From Torreya grandis (Eukaryota > Streptophyta > Pinopsida > Cupressales > Taxaceae): a DNA stretch of 64,000 nt. The position numbers and the translations under genes are program-made. Of this stretch, positions 48,668 through 60,126 are shown piece after piece. The notes below the pieces were generated by a model, which searched no databases, was not told the origin of the DNA, and saw nothing but the letters and a program-made list of their open reading frames with translations. The stretch lies in contig JARHVA010000316.1 in the NCBI GenBank assembly GCA_037957365.1, positions 3,130,501-3,194,500 on the forward strand, in the 5' to 3' direction. Numbering within the stretch: position 1 is the first letter of the stretch; the number at the start of each line of letters is the position of its first letter.

Positions 48668-49420
48668 TGGGCCAAATGTCAACCCCTAATATCAAAAATT
48701 GGCATGAGAACAACTCTAAGCTTATCTATAGTGCCTAAACTATCATAGTCTAATAAATACCTATTGAGAGTCTTTAAACCTTGTTAGGAGTGTCATGGTG
48801 TGTCATAGGGAATGCTTGAATCCATTGGGTCATGGATTCCTTGGGTCTTTTGGTGAGGTGATAGTGGTCATTATGATATTGGAGTGAGAGAAGAAGTGTC
48901 AAGATATCTTGTAAGGTCCAATGAGTGGTTTTAGCCCTATTTGATGATATTAAGGATCTTTTGACAAAGTTAAAGTAAGTTGGAGAAAATTAGGTTTCTA
49001 ATGCTTATGATTTTATATCTACTTAAGCCTTTCCAAGAAGGGGAAACCTTGCCAATGGGATGTAAGGGTGTTTGACCATTATTTGATGTCATAATATGAA
49101 GGTCCATAATGTGTTCAAGTTCATTATCCATAATATACCCATCCAAGCTCAATTAATACCTCAACTCACCCTTATAAGCCATCAAATACCCCTCCAATGC
49201 CTCATATGGGTCAATGTGCCTTATAAATCTTTAGATAAAAGGAATATTATGGTGTTTCATTACTTAAGAGGGTCTTGATAAGGTCTTATTCACATCATAT
49301 TTCCACCACTATGCATTTCAAATCCTTAAAAATCCATTTTGAAACCTATTTCCACTCTCCACCCACCAAGTGGACCCCACACATGCCAATGCTTCTCTCC
49401 CACTTTCCCTTGTCGTATAT
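48668..49420 (+). repeat. Element D 3' LTR (alternatively U3 of a B-type 5' LTR)
   Basis: Starts TGGGCCAAATGTCAACCCC and follows 20509-21260 base by base with scattered changes, to CCCACTTTCCC. Immediately after it comes sequence homologous to element A (ATGTATAAACATAATATTTT, near 49419). Two readings fit: the end of D abutting B, or a B 5' LTR (48668-49548) whose U3 resembles D's. The E insertion point and the D ORF to its left favour the first. Confidence 0.6.
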
Positions 49421-49548
49421 GTATAAACATAATATTTTTAAACTTTTATAAAAAATTGATGCTCTTTATCTTGCAAGAACCCATCGAGTCTCAATCTCTC
49501 TGAGTGCATGCCTTAAGGGGTGTACAAAGAAAGGGGTGGGCAGACCAT

Positions 49549-49566
49549 TGGTGCTTTGTAGGATTG
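49549..49566 (+). promoter_or_regulatory. Candidate primer-binding site of element B
   Basis: TGGTGCTTTGTAGGATTG, following GGGCAGACCAT. See element A (1296). The sequence fits a decayed TGGCGCC-type plant gypsy primer site. The region before it (CTGAGTGCATGCCTTAAGGG) matches A around 1245-1265. Confidence 0.4.
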
Positions 49567-50689
49567 TTATCCCTTTTGCCACTTGATATATACACACTTG
49601 TATCCTAAAAAGCATTCCCTAATCTTGGAATTCTCTTTTGCACACTCCTCCAGTATTTTGCCACCTTCAATACCTCTTTTCCTAACCTAAATCCCCTTTA
49701 AATAGTTTACATGACTATTTTGGCTATGTCAACTTTGTACTCTTATTGACAAAACTTATTTAGGGTCTAGGTTAGTTCCTGGCCTACCTAGTTCATGACC
49801 TAGTGAGTTTTTTTCAATAATGATACTATGTCGATCGAGTTGACCTTGTTGATCAAATTTTTTAAAAGGGTTTAGGGTTAGATTTGCCTATATAAATATA
49901 ATCATTTTGCCATTTTTAAAAGAAGAGAAGAAGTAAGATATATTATGCATCTACTTATCCACCATTCTACTTGAGGAGCAAGCTTAGGCTTTCATTCTTT
50001 CTTTGGAGATACGGATCTTCTCTTATGGATAAGTCTTTTGGATGAATTGATAGGTTTTATATCCTAGAGCTAATTTATCCTTGTCATCCTAACATACCAC
50101 AACAACCTCTTACAAAATACCGTGGCCAAGGGAGAGATTGAGGCTCATTGGGTTCGTTTTCAAATATAAATATTCCTAACTTTGTTCCTCCTTTGTAAGA
50201 GTAGATAGATGTGCATTTGCACTTATATTCCATGCATTAGGATTTTGTATACATTAACATGATTATATGTATTTTATGCATGTTTAATTTTGTTGTTTAT
50301 TACCCCCACTTTATTCCACAAGCTCCGGTGTACTAGATTATACTTTTACTTTACTTTTTATTAGTTTAATGAATATGAAAACATATGAATTAGTTAGGGT
50401 TATTGCATAGTTTTGATTGATTGGAGCCTTTGGAACCCTTCATAGTGATATTATTATGGTAAGAGATACCCTCATTAGGTCTAGCAAATCCATATTGGTC
50501 ATGACCTCGATTATCTAATGTACCCCAATCGGAAGTGTAAGTAGGATCTATCTTCTTCGAGCTAGGATTGATTTGTAGATCTGATGCATTTTTGATTGCA
50601 TACATTCTAGTGAACCTAATGTGAATCCAACCCTTGCAAGTTTTTTTCACTCTTTTCATTTCTATCATTTTATTATTTTTTTATATTTA

Positions 50690-52300
50690 TGATACTAGGT
50701 CGACCAGACTGATATAGTTTTTAACTTTTATGCATGGGTTTAACACACAGTCGTATCAAAATGACTGTATTTTTTCTATACAAGTCTTCATCAAATATGG
50801 ATTACTAGATCAAACAGGTTGACACATTACTCTTATTTAGTTCTAGATAACAAACTATGTTGAACAAGTCAACTTAGGATTTTATTCAACTCCAAGACAA
50901 CAAACTAAGTTGTGTAGGTTGAATTAGTGTCACAGTTAGCTTCTAGATAAAAACCAAGTTGAATAGGTCATCTTAGTCATCTTAAATAGGATTCAACAAA
51001 TAGGGAATTGCAAAACTAAGTTGACCCAGTCAACACAATTGGCAGAACTTGAAAGTAACAATCAAAACACTTCAACAAAATTTTCACAATGCTCAACATC
51101 TTCCAACCCACCAAGGTTACTTTATTTCTCTCTCTTTAAATTCAATTCTTCATTATAGTTCTATTTTGTAAAACTTTGTAGTCTTCAAAATTGCAATCCT
51201 ACAACAAACTAGGTCGACCTAGTTCTATAGTCTAGCTTCTGTCTAAAAGACTAGGTCGACCTAGTTAACTTAGTTCTTAAGGACTCTTACTTCTACAGTA
51301 CAATAACAACCTTGTCGACTCTATTCTATAATGTTTGCATATAGTGTCATCTGAACCAAATTTGTATCATGCTTTAATTAATAATTAATAACTATATGCT
51401 AGTAATTAATTTACACCTTTATTTTTAGTTGTTTACATGCTTAGAGTAGTTCACATAATCTAATTAGGTGGTTTTTCGACACACCATTTAGTTTCACTAT
51501 TTTTCTCTTTCTTGCACACACTACCAAATCAATTATTTTAAAACACATTCAAATATATGTCTACATAAGGCCTACCAGCTTAGATTTCATCACTAAGGGG
51601 GAAATTGACTTGATTTTTTGGCTAAGTATAAACACGTGGTTAATGATATATATTGACAGAGCACCCAACACCCTTATCAATATGGAATTATGAAGTGAGG
51701 GGGTAGGCCCTAATACCATTGCCAACATAGATCCATTTTAGTCTAAACATCCTAAAACCATCCATATATTACTTTCGAGTTCCCTATTTTCAACCAACTT
51801 CCCTATCATACTTAAAATAACACTTTTATAATAATCTAAAAACATTTAGGATAACCACTTAGTATTTACTTTTTAGTTGACTGCTTGCTCTCTACTCATT
51901 GTATGTTATATTATAAAAACTTGTATTGGATATAGTTGGTGCAAATTTTTGTGTTGTGTGCCAATTAGATCATTTTCATTAATCTAATTATTTGTGTATT
52001 TACTTCTATTTCTATTTTCAAAGTACATTTCAAAAAAATTCCTTGTTTTCAATACACTATTGTTCTATTTGACACAGTCTCTTATAGACTATCTTTTTCC
52101 CTAATTGTAGTACTGAGTTAACCTAGTTAACCCAATTCTCCTTTATGCTAGTTTGAATATAGTACTAAATTAACTTGGTCAACTCTGTATCCTTATTAAC
52201 CTATTTATTTTCTTATCTATAATACTCAATTGACTTGGTCAACTTTGTACTCTTCTGCCTCTTATTTACAATACTAGTTTAACCTGTTTGACTCTATACT
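50690..52300 (+). repeat. Leader array of inverted repeats with TTGAC/GTCAA pairs (element B)
   Basis: At least a dozen diverged units occur, near 50694, 50804, 50850, 50893, 50950, 51015, 51208, 51250, 52110, 52160, 52225 and 52270. Several are perfect inverted repeats: ACTAGGTCGACCTAGT at 51208-51223 and 51250-51265, GTTGACCCAGTCAAC at 51020-51034, GTTAACCTAGTTAAC at 52117-52131, and TTGACTTGGTCAA at 52230-52242. Related units also occur at about 49830. TTGAC followed by C or T is the core of the plant W-box; here two cores face each other 3 bp apart. Confidence 0.7.
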
Positions 52301-52414
52301 CTTATTTATATCCTTCTTATCTTTTTGATTTTGCATCAGCTTTGTCTTCCCTAATCTCTCTCCTTCTTCATGAACTTCTTATTTGAATACAAAATTGAGT
52401 TGAATTCAATAGAT

Positions 52415-54960
52415 ATGATGAATCTTACCAACACTAATAATTTGTCTCATAAGTAGTTTGTGGATCTTACCATAGATGGAAGTAATGTTTATGTAGCCAC
52501 TCATACTAAAAACTATGGGACCCTTCCTCATTCTTCTTTGCTTCATAATCCTCTCTTATCATTTGAAGATCAACTTGAATTAGATTATACCCCTGAAATG
52601 ATCTTCCTCATCAATGAGTTTCCTCAACATTGAGGAAAAGATCCTTATACTATTTACCATCTCATGATAATTATTCAAGTCAAATAACCCCATTCACCTT
52701 CTCCCACATTTTCACATAGATTTGGGGATACTAGCTTCTTTGCTTTTCAACCTATTCCCTCTATTTTGATTCCTTATCATACCATGAGTTCTTACTCTTT
52801 GATTTCCTCCACCTCTATGCCTAGTATCTCTACTAACATGGCAGGTTCTACATTTAATGGGCCTCTTCCTAAACCCACTCTTCTCAATTCTTCTACTAGC
52901 GCATCCTTTTATACCCATAGTAATCATACCTCTAGTGATGCTTCGTCTCATCCCTCTACTATTCCATATTTTTCCACATGAGTAAATTATGCCACTAGTG
53001 CCTCACTAACAATTCTTCTCAAACTCCTACTAACACCCATAGTGGTACCCAAACCACTACTACCAATTTTAATACTTAAAATAATGCTAATAATACAACT
53101 CAAACCCATCAAATCCTATTACAAACTCTTAATAAAATGAATGCTTTTCAAGCTAACAATGCAAATAAAATGATGAAAATGCAAAATCATCTTATCCATC
53201 TTCAAACCCACCCTCAATAGATGCCATGGGGCATGCATAACCAAAATATTCACCCACCTCCTTCTCAAAATTCCCATGGTAATATTATCCCTCAACCTCC
53301 TCTTGTTAATAAAATAATCAAAAATATTCAAAATGAGTAAAGACTATCATGGGTGATGCTTTATATTGGTACATCCAACTCAAATCTCATTTCATTACTA
53401 GTTTGGAATATTTAGTTAATGCTTTAGTCCAAAAGTTTGAAAATAGTGATCTCTCTAAGATTACCTTGGCCCATATTATAAATTGTATGCAACTTAAGAC
53501 TGAAAATGAACAAGCTTTTATCAAATGATGGAAGATCTTATCCAACAAATGTAAACATAATATGGTAGGGGACAACTTATTTCATTTATTTACTAATGCT
53601 CTTTTTCCCAAGTTGTAATATCTGGTCTAGACTCTTTCTCCATGTACTTTGTAAGAGGCCATTGACCAAGCCAAGCATTAATATTTCCTTATGTGTTGAT
53701 TCGAGCCATCCCAACCTTTTATAGGTACTTGCATGTTAATCAATAATAAGAATCATCATGATACAAATGATGGTGTCATCGATTCTTTTGATACCAATCA
53801 TACTATTCAAGTTGTTCTCAAACAAACTTCAAAACAAGCTTCCCCTCCCAAACACATCACTAATCCTCATTTATCTTTAGCCAATAACATCAATGTTCAT
53901 AAACCTTTATCCTTATCAAAATTACAAAAGTATTTACCAAGGCCTCTCCCATGAGAACTTGATCCTACTTGTCCCATGAAATCCTGATATGATCCTAATA
54001 AATTTTGTTAGTTTCACACTAGTTGGGGTCATTTGCATGAGACTTGTAGGAAAATTCATAATTTGATTATGGATTTCCTTCTTGGTCCTAATTTTGACCA
54101 TGTTTATATCATTTGTAAATGCAAAAAAGCTTATGACATTAAATTCAAACCCCATGAAACACAAACTAAATCTCAATATTTGAACCAGGCTAATGCTCAT
54201 TTGGCTATCTATAGATATCCTCTTCTAAATCACCAAGATAACCAAGACAAACCTACCCCTTCTAATAATCATGTTGACAGTCTTCTTGACCCAACTTTTA
54301 AAGAGAATGTGGTTAATATGAACAGTATGAGAAGGGTGGCTGCTTTCATTGATCCTCAACCCATCCACACACCTTAATTGTCTCACACAATTCATGTTAT
54401 CCAAGATTCTTCTCCAACTCACTTAATAAAGTTGGGGACAAAAAACCTTATATCTTTTGATGAACCAATTCCAACACCTCCTTTGGATAACACTTCTCAT
54501 ACCATTTATACCATCCCTCTAACCTCTTTACCTATCACCAATGATACTCAAACTTTTATCAACACTTCTTCTCAATCAAACCTACATCAACTACCCCATC
54601 CTCTCAAGTCAATCAACAAACTTGTCCTCCAATTAAATCTTTTACCTCTTTTCATCATAAATTCACATGAAATTTGGATCCTTATTATAAGGACCTCTTT
54701 CAACACTATACACCTCTTTCTAATTGTCCTCTTATGGGTTATGATGAATGGGATCCTATCATGGAGCTTACTAAACTCCCACCTCAAATTCCATTTCTTG
54801 AACTTATGCAGACCTATCTGCATCATTATAACCATCTTATACAAATTTTATTCAAAATAAACATCCCTCATCCTCCCCTAATATGACGTGAAGCCACCTT
54901 ATCTAGATCAAAATATAACATTTTACAAAAGTGTGAAGAGATGTCCATATATGTTGATGA
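52415..54960 (+). pseudogene. Element B gag remnant
   Basis: Start ATG at 52415. The N-terminal part reads FVDLTIDGSNVYVATHTKNY (52453 on) and EMIFLINEFPQH (52595). A long Ser/Thr/Pro linker follows (52740-53040), then an Asn-rich stretch. The capsid-like domain lies about 53340-53640 (ALYWYIQLKSHFITSLEYL, LAHIINCMQLKTENEQAF). The zinc knuckle at 54006-54047 keeps Cys, Phe-His, Gly-His and Cys with one TAG in the second position (C-stop-FHTSWGHLHETC). After it come KIHNLIMDFLLGPNFDH and a Pro/Thr-rich linker with LISFDEPIPTPPLDN (54447 on). Stops are few per segment, so a long gag frame is evident. Frames change several times. It is clearly homologous to A's gag. Confidence 0.75.
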
Positions 54961-54984
54961 ATAATGGACACTTCTCTTTCCCTC

Positions 54985-55440
54985 AAATTCATCATTACTT
55001 CTATGATCCTTGATGAGATTTTGCTTTGTGTAGACAATCCTCCTTTTTTATTAATGTCCAAATTAGTGATATCCAATTCAAGTGTGCTTTGATTGATGAG
55101 GGTTATGGCACTTGTGTTACTTATCTTAAATTTATCAAAGCCTTTAGGTATTCCAAGTGTAATCATAAGTCCACATGTAACATATGTCAAGGCTATGACC
55201 AAAGATAAATGCCTTCTTTAAGTTATGTGTGGATCCCCATTACTTTCCCACCTATTACATTTGTGTGAAGGTGATGATATTAAAATTTCCTCTATCTTAT
55301 AGCATTTTGTTTGGTAGGCTATGGACTCATCGCATGAAAGCAATTGCCTCTTCCACTTACCAACATGTCAAATTTGCTCACAATGGAGCCATCTACAGGA
55401 TTCAAGGTGACACCAATCCTTAGAATTTTGAATAATTCCA
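54985..55440 (+). pseudogene. Element B retropepsin-like protease remnant
   Basis: Reads DEILLCVDNPPFFINVQISD, then FKCALIDEGYGTCVTYLKF (55078 on). This is the gypsy protease loop A-L-I-D-x-G with Glu where Thr/Ser is expected. At 55287-55420 follows PLSYSILFGRLWTHRMKAI, then HVKFAHNGAIYRIQGDTNP, a close match to the conserved 'YdILLGRpWih...KF..ng.v..i.GD' segment. Downstream (55550-55660) NLLDFDDDELDKINLKIKTH matches element A. It would process the polyprotein; the active-site change and frameshifts make it dead. Confidence 0.75.
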
Positions 55441-55796
55441 AGACCATGGTGTATTCAAGATTCCTACCCTTGAATCCTTGCCAAGCATTCTATTTCATGA
55501 ATCTCAATGATTTAACTTTCCTATCAGTTCCACTCGAGGTTAAAATGGTCACTTTGAACTCATTAAGAATATACCCCTTAACCTCCTAGATTTTGATGAT
55601 GATGAGCTTGACAAGATCAATCTCAAAATTAAAACTCATCTCATCTCATCTCTCAACTTCCCACTTCTTTGCAACCTCATTCTTGTTAATCACCTTGTGA
55701 TGATATACCTATTATCTTAACTAAGACTCAACATTTAATTTATCATACTGTCATGCCAACTTTGGCCTCCCTTGTTTTGAATCTATTTTATATTTA

Positions 55797-56010
55797 GTTA
55801 TTATTATGTTGTGTTGATTAGGGATTATGATCGATCGATTACCTGACACATTCTGTGATGGACATGTTGATTTGGATATATAATCATGTTATGTTGTTAT
55901 GTTATGATTCATTGTTATGTTGTGTTGGTTAGAGATTATGATGGATCAATTATCTATTATATTTTATGATGAACATGTTGATTTTCATATGATCATGTTA
56001 TGTCATTATG
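55797..56010 (+). repeat. Tandem duplication, two units of about 108 bp
   Basis: Both units read TTATGTTGTGTTG-TTAG-GATTATGAT, then GATGAACATGTTGATTT or GATGGACATGTTGATTT and ATCATGTTATG, ending GATTCATT or AATTCATT. They lie just before the element G LTR, in DNA that I cannot assign to B or G. Confidence 0.8.
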
Positions 56011-56485
56011 TTACAATTCATTTCATGTGACTTATAGGATATATGATAGGAAATGAATTACAAATCCAAATGTGTATAGTTGTTGATTATCATTGATTGA
56101 TTGGCTTAAGGGCACTAATGTAGACATATAAATTTGACCACCAATGGCTTCATATCTGACTTTAGAGCTATTTTTGTCAATCATTGAATACTTAGTTCAA
56201 AAAAATTTATTAGTCTCAAATTTGGCTTAATAGACTTGCATTAAATTAATTTGGCCTATTAAATCAATTAAACAAGGAAAATACACACATTGAATTAATC
56301 AAAATCAAATAAATGACCAAATGCCTATAAATAATTAATTAACTTTTACACTCTAATAAAAAACAATTAGCAAGTTAAATCAATTTCAAATCCTAATTGA
56401 GTTCATCAATGACTTAATAAATCAATTACTAAAAAAAAATTCAAGAGCATCTTAGAACATCCTAGAGCACACTCATTACCTTTGT

Positions 56486-56657
56486 GAGTTGTCACTTTTA
56501 AAAAATATCTAAAAGAATATTCTATGAATATGCCAAACTCAATCAAAGTTAATAAACTCAACCATGGTTATAAGTTGTCACTTTTGAAAAATATCTAAAA
56601 GAATATCTTAGAAATATGCCAAACTCAACTAAGCTTAATAAAATGAACCATGGTTAG
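56486..56657 (+). repeat. 86-bp tandem duplication inside the G LTR
   Basis: Unit 1 (56486-56571) and unit 2 (56573-56657) share GTTGTCACTTTT-AAAAATATCTAAAAGAATAT, ATATGCCAAACTCAA and AACCATGGTTA. The solo LTR at 13.8-15.0 kb does not show this duplication at the equivalent place. Confidence 0.8.
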
Positions 56658-56685
56658 ATTTAACCTATTCAAAGGGATTTGAAAG

Positions 56686-56696
56686 TCTATAAAAGA
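56686..56696 (+). promoter_or_regulatory. TATA box of the G LTR promoter
   Basis: TCTATAAAAGA, about 420 bp before the LTR end, in a position matching the TATA of the related solo LTR. Confidence 0.55.
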
Positions 56697-57109
56697 AAGC
56701 CTAGATCTCTTCATTTAGGGAGCTCAATCAAAGTAGAGTTATAATGCAGAAATAGATTCATGAAGATAAAAGCCTAGTGTTATAATGTTGAAATTGAGCC
56801 AAGCCATATCAATCAAACTAAGCAATCAATAATGGTACATAAAGGAGATGATTTTAGTCATATGTAATTGATAAATACTTCTTATGCATAAAATGAGCAA
56901 GTCAAATAAATAAATCATTTGGAGCTCTTAAGGAAGGTAAAGATTGTTGTTCTTTGTATTTTAGTTGGATTTTCAATTGTTGTTTGTTCATTAAGCTCCC
57001 CCTAAGATATAGAATTAGATATGTTATTATTTTAGTGTGTTGATTTCATAGTTTTATGGATTAAAACTTGATCTAACCCCTTCTCTTTGTCAAATTCCTT
57101 GATCACAAA

Positions 57110-57127
57110 TGGCATGCCTAGTGGGAC
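57110..57127 (+). promoter_or_regulatory. Element G primer-binding site candidate
   Basis: TGGCATGCCTAGTGGGAC begins two bases after the LTR's terminal CA. It resembles TGGC-x-x-GCC-type primer sites of plant gypsy elements. Spacing to the LTR end is the usual 0-3 nt. Confidence 0.6.
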
Positions 57128-57839
57128 ATGATTGTGCACCCCACATCTTTGAACAAAAATAGATATTAAAATAGTTATAATTTTTAATTAGTTTATTTTT
57201 TTTCAGAAATTTTTATAGTATGTTCTTACTCATTTTATATTAATTATCTCAAAATTTTATTAAAATATGATTTATAGTTTAAAAGTTGTCTCTTTTAGTG
57301 ACTATCACTTTTTATTTATTAAATTTTTGGTAAAAAAAGTTAGTACAGAGATAATAATTTTTTTGTTGTTTATTGGTTTGATTTAAAAATTTTCAAAGAG
57401 GTGAATCCTAGAACCTATAAATAATCTACAAAAATTCATGACAAATAGATATATATTTTAAAAGTTATGGCTAAATTACTGACTACAGGTTTTTATGATT
57501 TTTGTGTTCATTTTTCTTGTTTTTAACCTTCTATCTTGTTGGTTGCATGCTTCATAGGTTTTTTTTTGAGATTTATTGATATTTTTTCTAACCTTTGCCT
57601 AACCTAACATGTTTATCTTTTGTGGTTTTGCCTTTGGATTGATAGGTTTTACCTTCAAAGTTGCTTGTCTCATTTGATAAATAAGCTTCAAGACTAAACG
57701 AAGTTCTAACCTTTTTTCTCCAAGACCTTTTTGAAAAAAACCATTTCAATATAAATTAGTCTTTTCAAACTTCATTTGGATGTCTAAAAAAAACTAGGAA
57801 TCCTTCATTTTGATGTTTAAAAAAACTTTTTAGGGTGTT

Positions 57840-58280
57840 TTATTGGTTAAGTTTTTGTGGTTTCTTTCAAAGTTCACAACTTAAAGCCAAGGGGTTAAAA
57901 GAACACCACCACACATTCGGTTTAGTGATATAAAATTGAATAGACTTCAAAGTTTTTTCAAGTTATTTTTATTATTTGTTTAGTCTAATATTTTTTAAGT
58001 AAATAGGGAGTTGTGCATGTATGTTCTCCAATCCGCCCTCTTTAGAAAAATTTTGGGATCAAAAGCACCAACTTATTTTTAGGTGGTTTAAAATTATTTT
58101 TATTTGCACTTCTCAAAGCTAAGGGGCTAGTAATAAATATAATCAAACACTTTCAATTTGATGCAACAAAATTAACTTCACTTCAATTATTTACAAACTT
58201 GATTGTTGATTATGTGTTTTAATGAAAAGATACGTGTGTGTATGCTCTCACATCTCTCTTTTAGGGAACTTTTGGGATCA
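57840..58280 (+). repeat. Degenerate tandem repeat, about 220-bp period, in the G leader
   Basis: Two units share AAAGC-AAGGGG-TA (57893; 58115), GAATAGACTTCAA or TTAACTTCACTTCAA, G-GTGTGTATG or TGTGCATGTATG (58013; 58230), CTCC or CTCAC-ATC, TTTAG--AA--TTTTGGGATCAAAAG (58055; 58265). No coding frame is seen in it. Confidence 0.6.
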
Positions 58281-60126
58281 AAAGAACCATCTCATTTCAC
58301 TTTGAGCCTAGTCCAAGGCATGGAATGAATGTCATTTAAATCCCTCCCTAAAAACTTGTAATAGTATTGGGTGATCTTGAGGTGACCATAAAGTCTTTCT
58401 ATTGTGTCCTTTATTTCATGCATCTTAGCTTGTGAGGGGGACTTCATTAGCTCCCATGAGTTCTTTAGGGAAGATTTGACCTGGGGTTTCATCTCATGAA
58501 ATCAACTTCATCACTTCCACTAGGATTAAAGGTTTGAGTTATTAAACCACCTTTTAGTGTTGAGTTTAAGCACTGGGATGTATCTACACATTGGATTTCA
58601 CATTATACTAAGTAAATGATGGATGTAGTGGTTGCAAAAAGGGCAAGTAACAAGCCAAGTACCATAGAAACACAATTAAAATGCACTTATTTTTTATGAT
58701 GACATGAAATTCATATGCATTTGATTCATCTAGAAATGTTCAAAAAATAATTAGTTTAGTCAAATCCACATTGTTATACCCTTACTAAGATTTAGATGAT
58801 TATACTTAGTATATTTTGGTCATTTTTGCTTGGTGTGTTAGACTAAAAATTATATTTTTCAAATCATGTCATTTGATGAGCCATGAGTCCACATCACTCC
58901 ACTATTTGAGGAGGTATTACACCATCCATATGACACTTTCCTTTAACTTAGCAAAAATTTATTTTTTGTGTCAAAATATTAGGAGTAACACTTGATTGAT
59001 GAAGGCACTGTTGAACTGCCCAAATCATTTCAAAATCTTATATCTTTAAAGCCTTGAAACATAAACCATTTGTCACACATATTTTAGGAGTGATAACATT
59101 GTTCGGCTGCCAATTTTATTTCAAAAGACTTGTCTTGTTTCATTTTGCATCTCTATTATCATTTGTTTGCAACCAATCACTTGATCCTTGTTGAATCTTG
59201 GATTAACATGGTCACATTGTTCAAATATTTCTAGCTCTTTATCATTAAATTCATAGTTTACCTTAGTTGAGTCCTTGATTAACTATTACAAGTTCAAATT
59301 CAAATATTGGTTGATTTTGGTTTAGATCTCAATTCAAGTTGTTGATACCCAGATCTTCCTCTTTTGGATTATGTAACTTGGGTTAATTTTTCACTCAATT
59401 TCAAAAAATTATATTGTTTTATGATTTTATTTTGGTCAAATCAGTTTATCTTCCAACATCTCTTGTTTAACATCTTATATCAATCAAATCATGTTTTATG
59501 TGTAGAATCATGTTTTATGCGTAGAGTCATGTACCTTGTTTATGTTAAACTGTTCCAAGTTTGTTAGATTAATCAAACATCCTTTATAAGTCAAGAATTT
59601 GTTGCCATTTGGCCATTAGTCCTCACATATCATGTTTGAGCCTAGCTTTTGACTCTGCATTTGGACAAAAGACCTAACAACTTTTTCCTTTAGTAGCTTA
59701 GACCTACTTGAAACACATTTTAACATTAGAGTTTGGTAGTTTGATTCTTAGGTCATTTTGCATGATCTTTTCATGTATCAGACACTTAACATTTATCATT
59801 TGACATTGCATTGCTTTTATCAAGTCTTTGTATATAATTTTTGGAGATTTAACTCCAACTTTGACCAAGCTAGATCACATTTGAACTCTTTGTCTTTCTA
59901 AAAGGCATAGCTTTTTTAGAGTTTATAGAACCCTAATCCCTTCTCTTGTTTTGAAATATTTGTCATTTAAATTGAACCTGGCTCACTATACATGTAGTAG
60001 AACTATGTACAATTCAGGATATGGAAATCCTCACACAAGGGGGCTTTATGAAAAACTCTACTGAAGACAATGTCATTTGGGAAATAGATTCTTATCCACA
60101 TAAAAATTATTAAGCACAATATATAC
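58281..60126. other. G internal DNA without recognised gene
   Basis: The - strand ORF at 58292-58492 (Lys-rich, 66 codons) and the + strand ORF at 59364-59567 have no motif I recognise. Base composition is T-rich on the + strand throughout, as expected for a long leader. No gag, protease or reverse transcriptase motif was found. Confidence 0.45.

Larger units (their letters stand above)
20509..49420 (+). mobile_element. Element D: LTR element with one unrecognised ORF, split by E
   Basis: Related sequences at 20509-21260 and 48668-49420 act as its direct LTRs. Removing element E (29126-48602) leaves about 7.9 kb of internal DNA: a roughly 5.2-kb leader, one decayed ORF (26520-28882), about 240 bp of 3' sequence, then 65 bp more before the right LTR. 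No protease, reverse transcriptase or integrase is seen, so D looks non-autonomous. Target duplication is weak (GTTTA before 20509; GTATA after 49420). The left flank is element C and the right flank element B, so D is not a clean insertion in one host element. Confidence 0.55.
49421..55745 (+). mobile_element. Element B: decayed Ty3/gypsy gag-protease retrotransposon
   Basis: Sister copy of element A, better preserved: primer-site candidate at 49549, leader with inverted repeats (to 52300), gag (52415-54960), protease and following segment (54985-55440), then about 300 bp still related to A (near 9880-10060). No reverse transcriptase or integrase was found to the right; DNA from 55797 is different. 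Both copies stopping at the same functional point suggests a gag-protease non-autonomous family, though independent truncation is possible. Confidence 0.7.
56119..57107 (+). repeat. Element G 5' LTR
   Basis: Starts TGTAGACATATAAATTTGAC and ends CTTGATCACA. Internal landmarks shared with the solo LTR at 13.8-15.0 kb (read on the - strand) include ACCACC near the start, GCCAAGCCA, AAGGAAGGT and TTGTTGTT. A TATA box lies at 56686. Confidence 0.65.
56119..60126 (+). mobile_element. Element G: 5' part of a Ty3/gypsy-like LTR element
   Basis: A 989-bp LTR (56119-57107) is followed by a primer-site candidate at 57110 and about 3 kb of internal DNA. No second LTR lies in the window: the copia element H (from 60127, - strand) interrupts or borders it. 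The LTR is related to the solo LTR at 13794-15014. No gag or pol is recognisable in the internal part, which is T-rich with diverged tandem repeats. Confidence 0.6.

Noticed and set aside
48445..48675. - strand ORF of 76 codons spanning the E/D junction
   Set aside because: It crosses the LTR boundary and target duplication, so it cannot be an ancestral gene; no motif.
52712..52951. Arg/Gly-rich - strand ORF
   Set aside because: Antisense to the Ser/Thr/Pro linker of element B gag.
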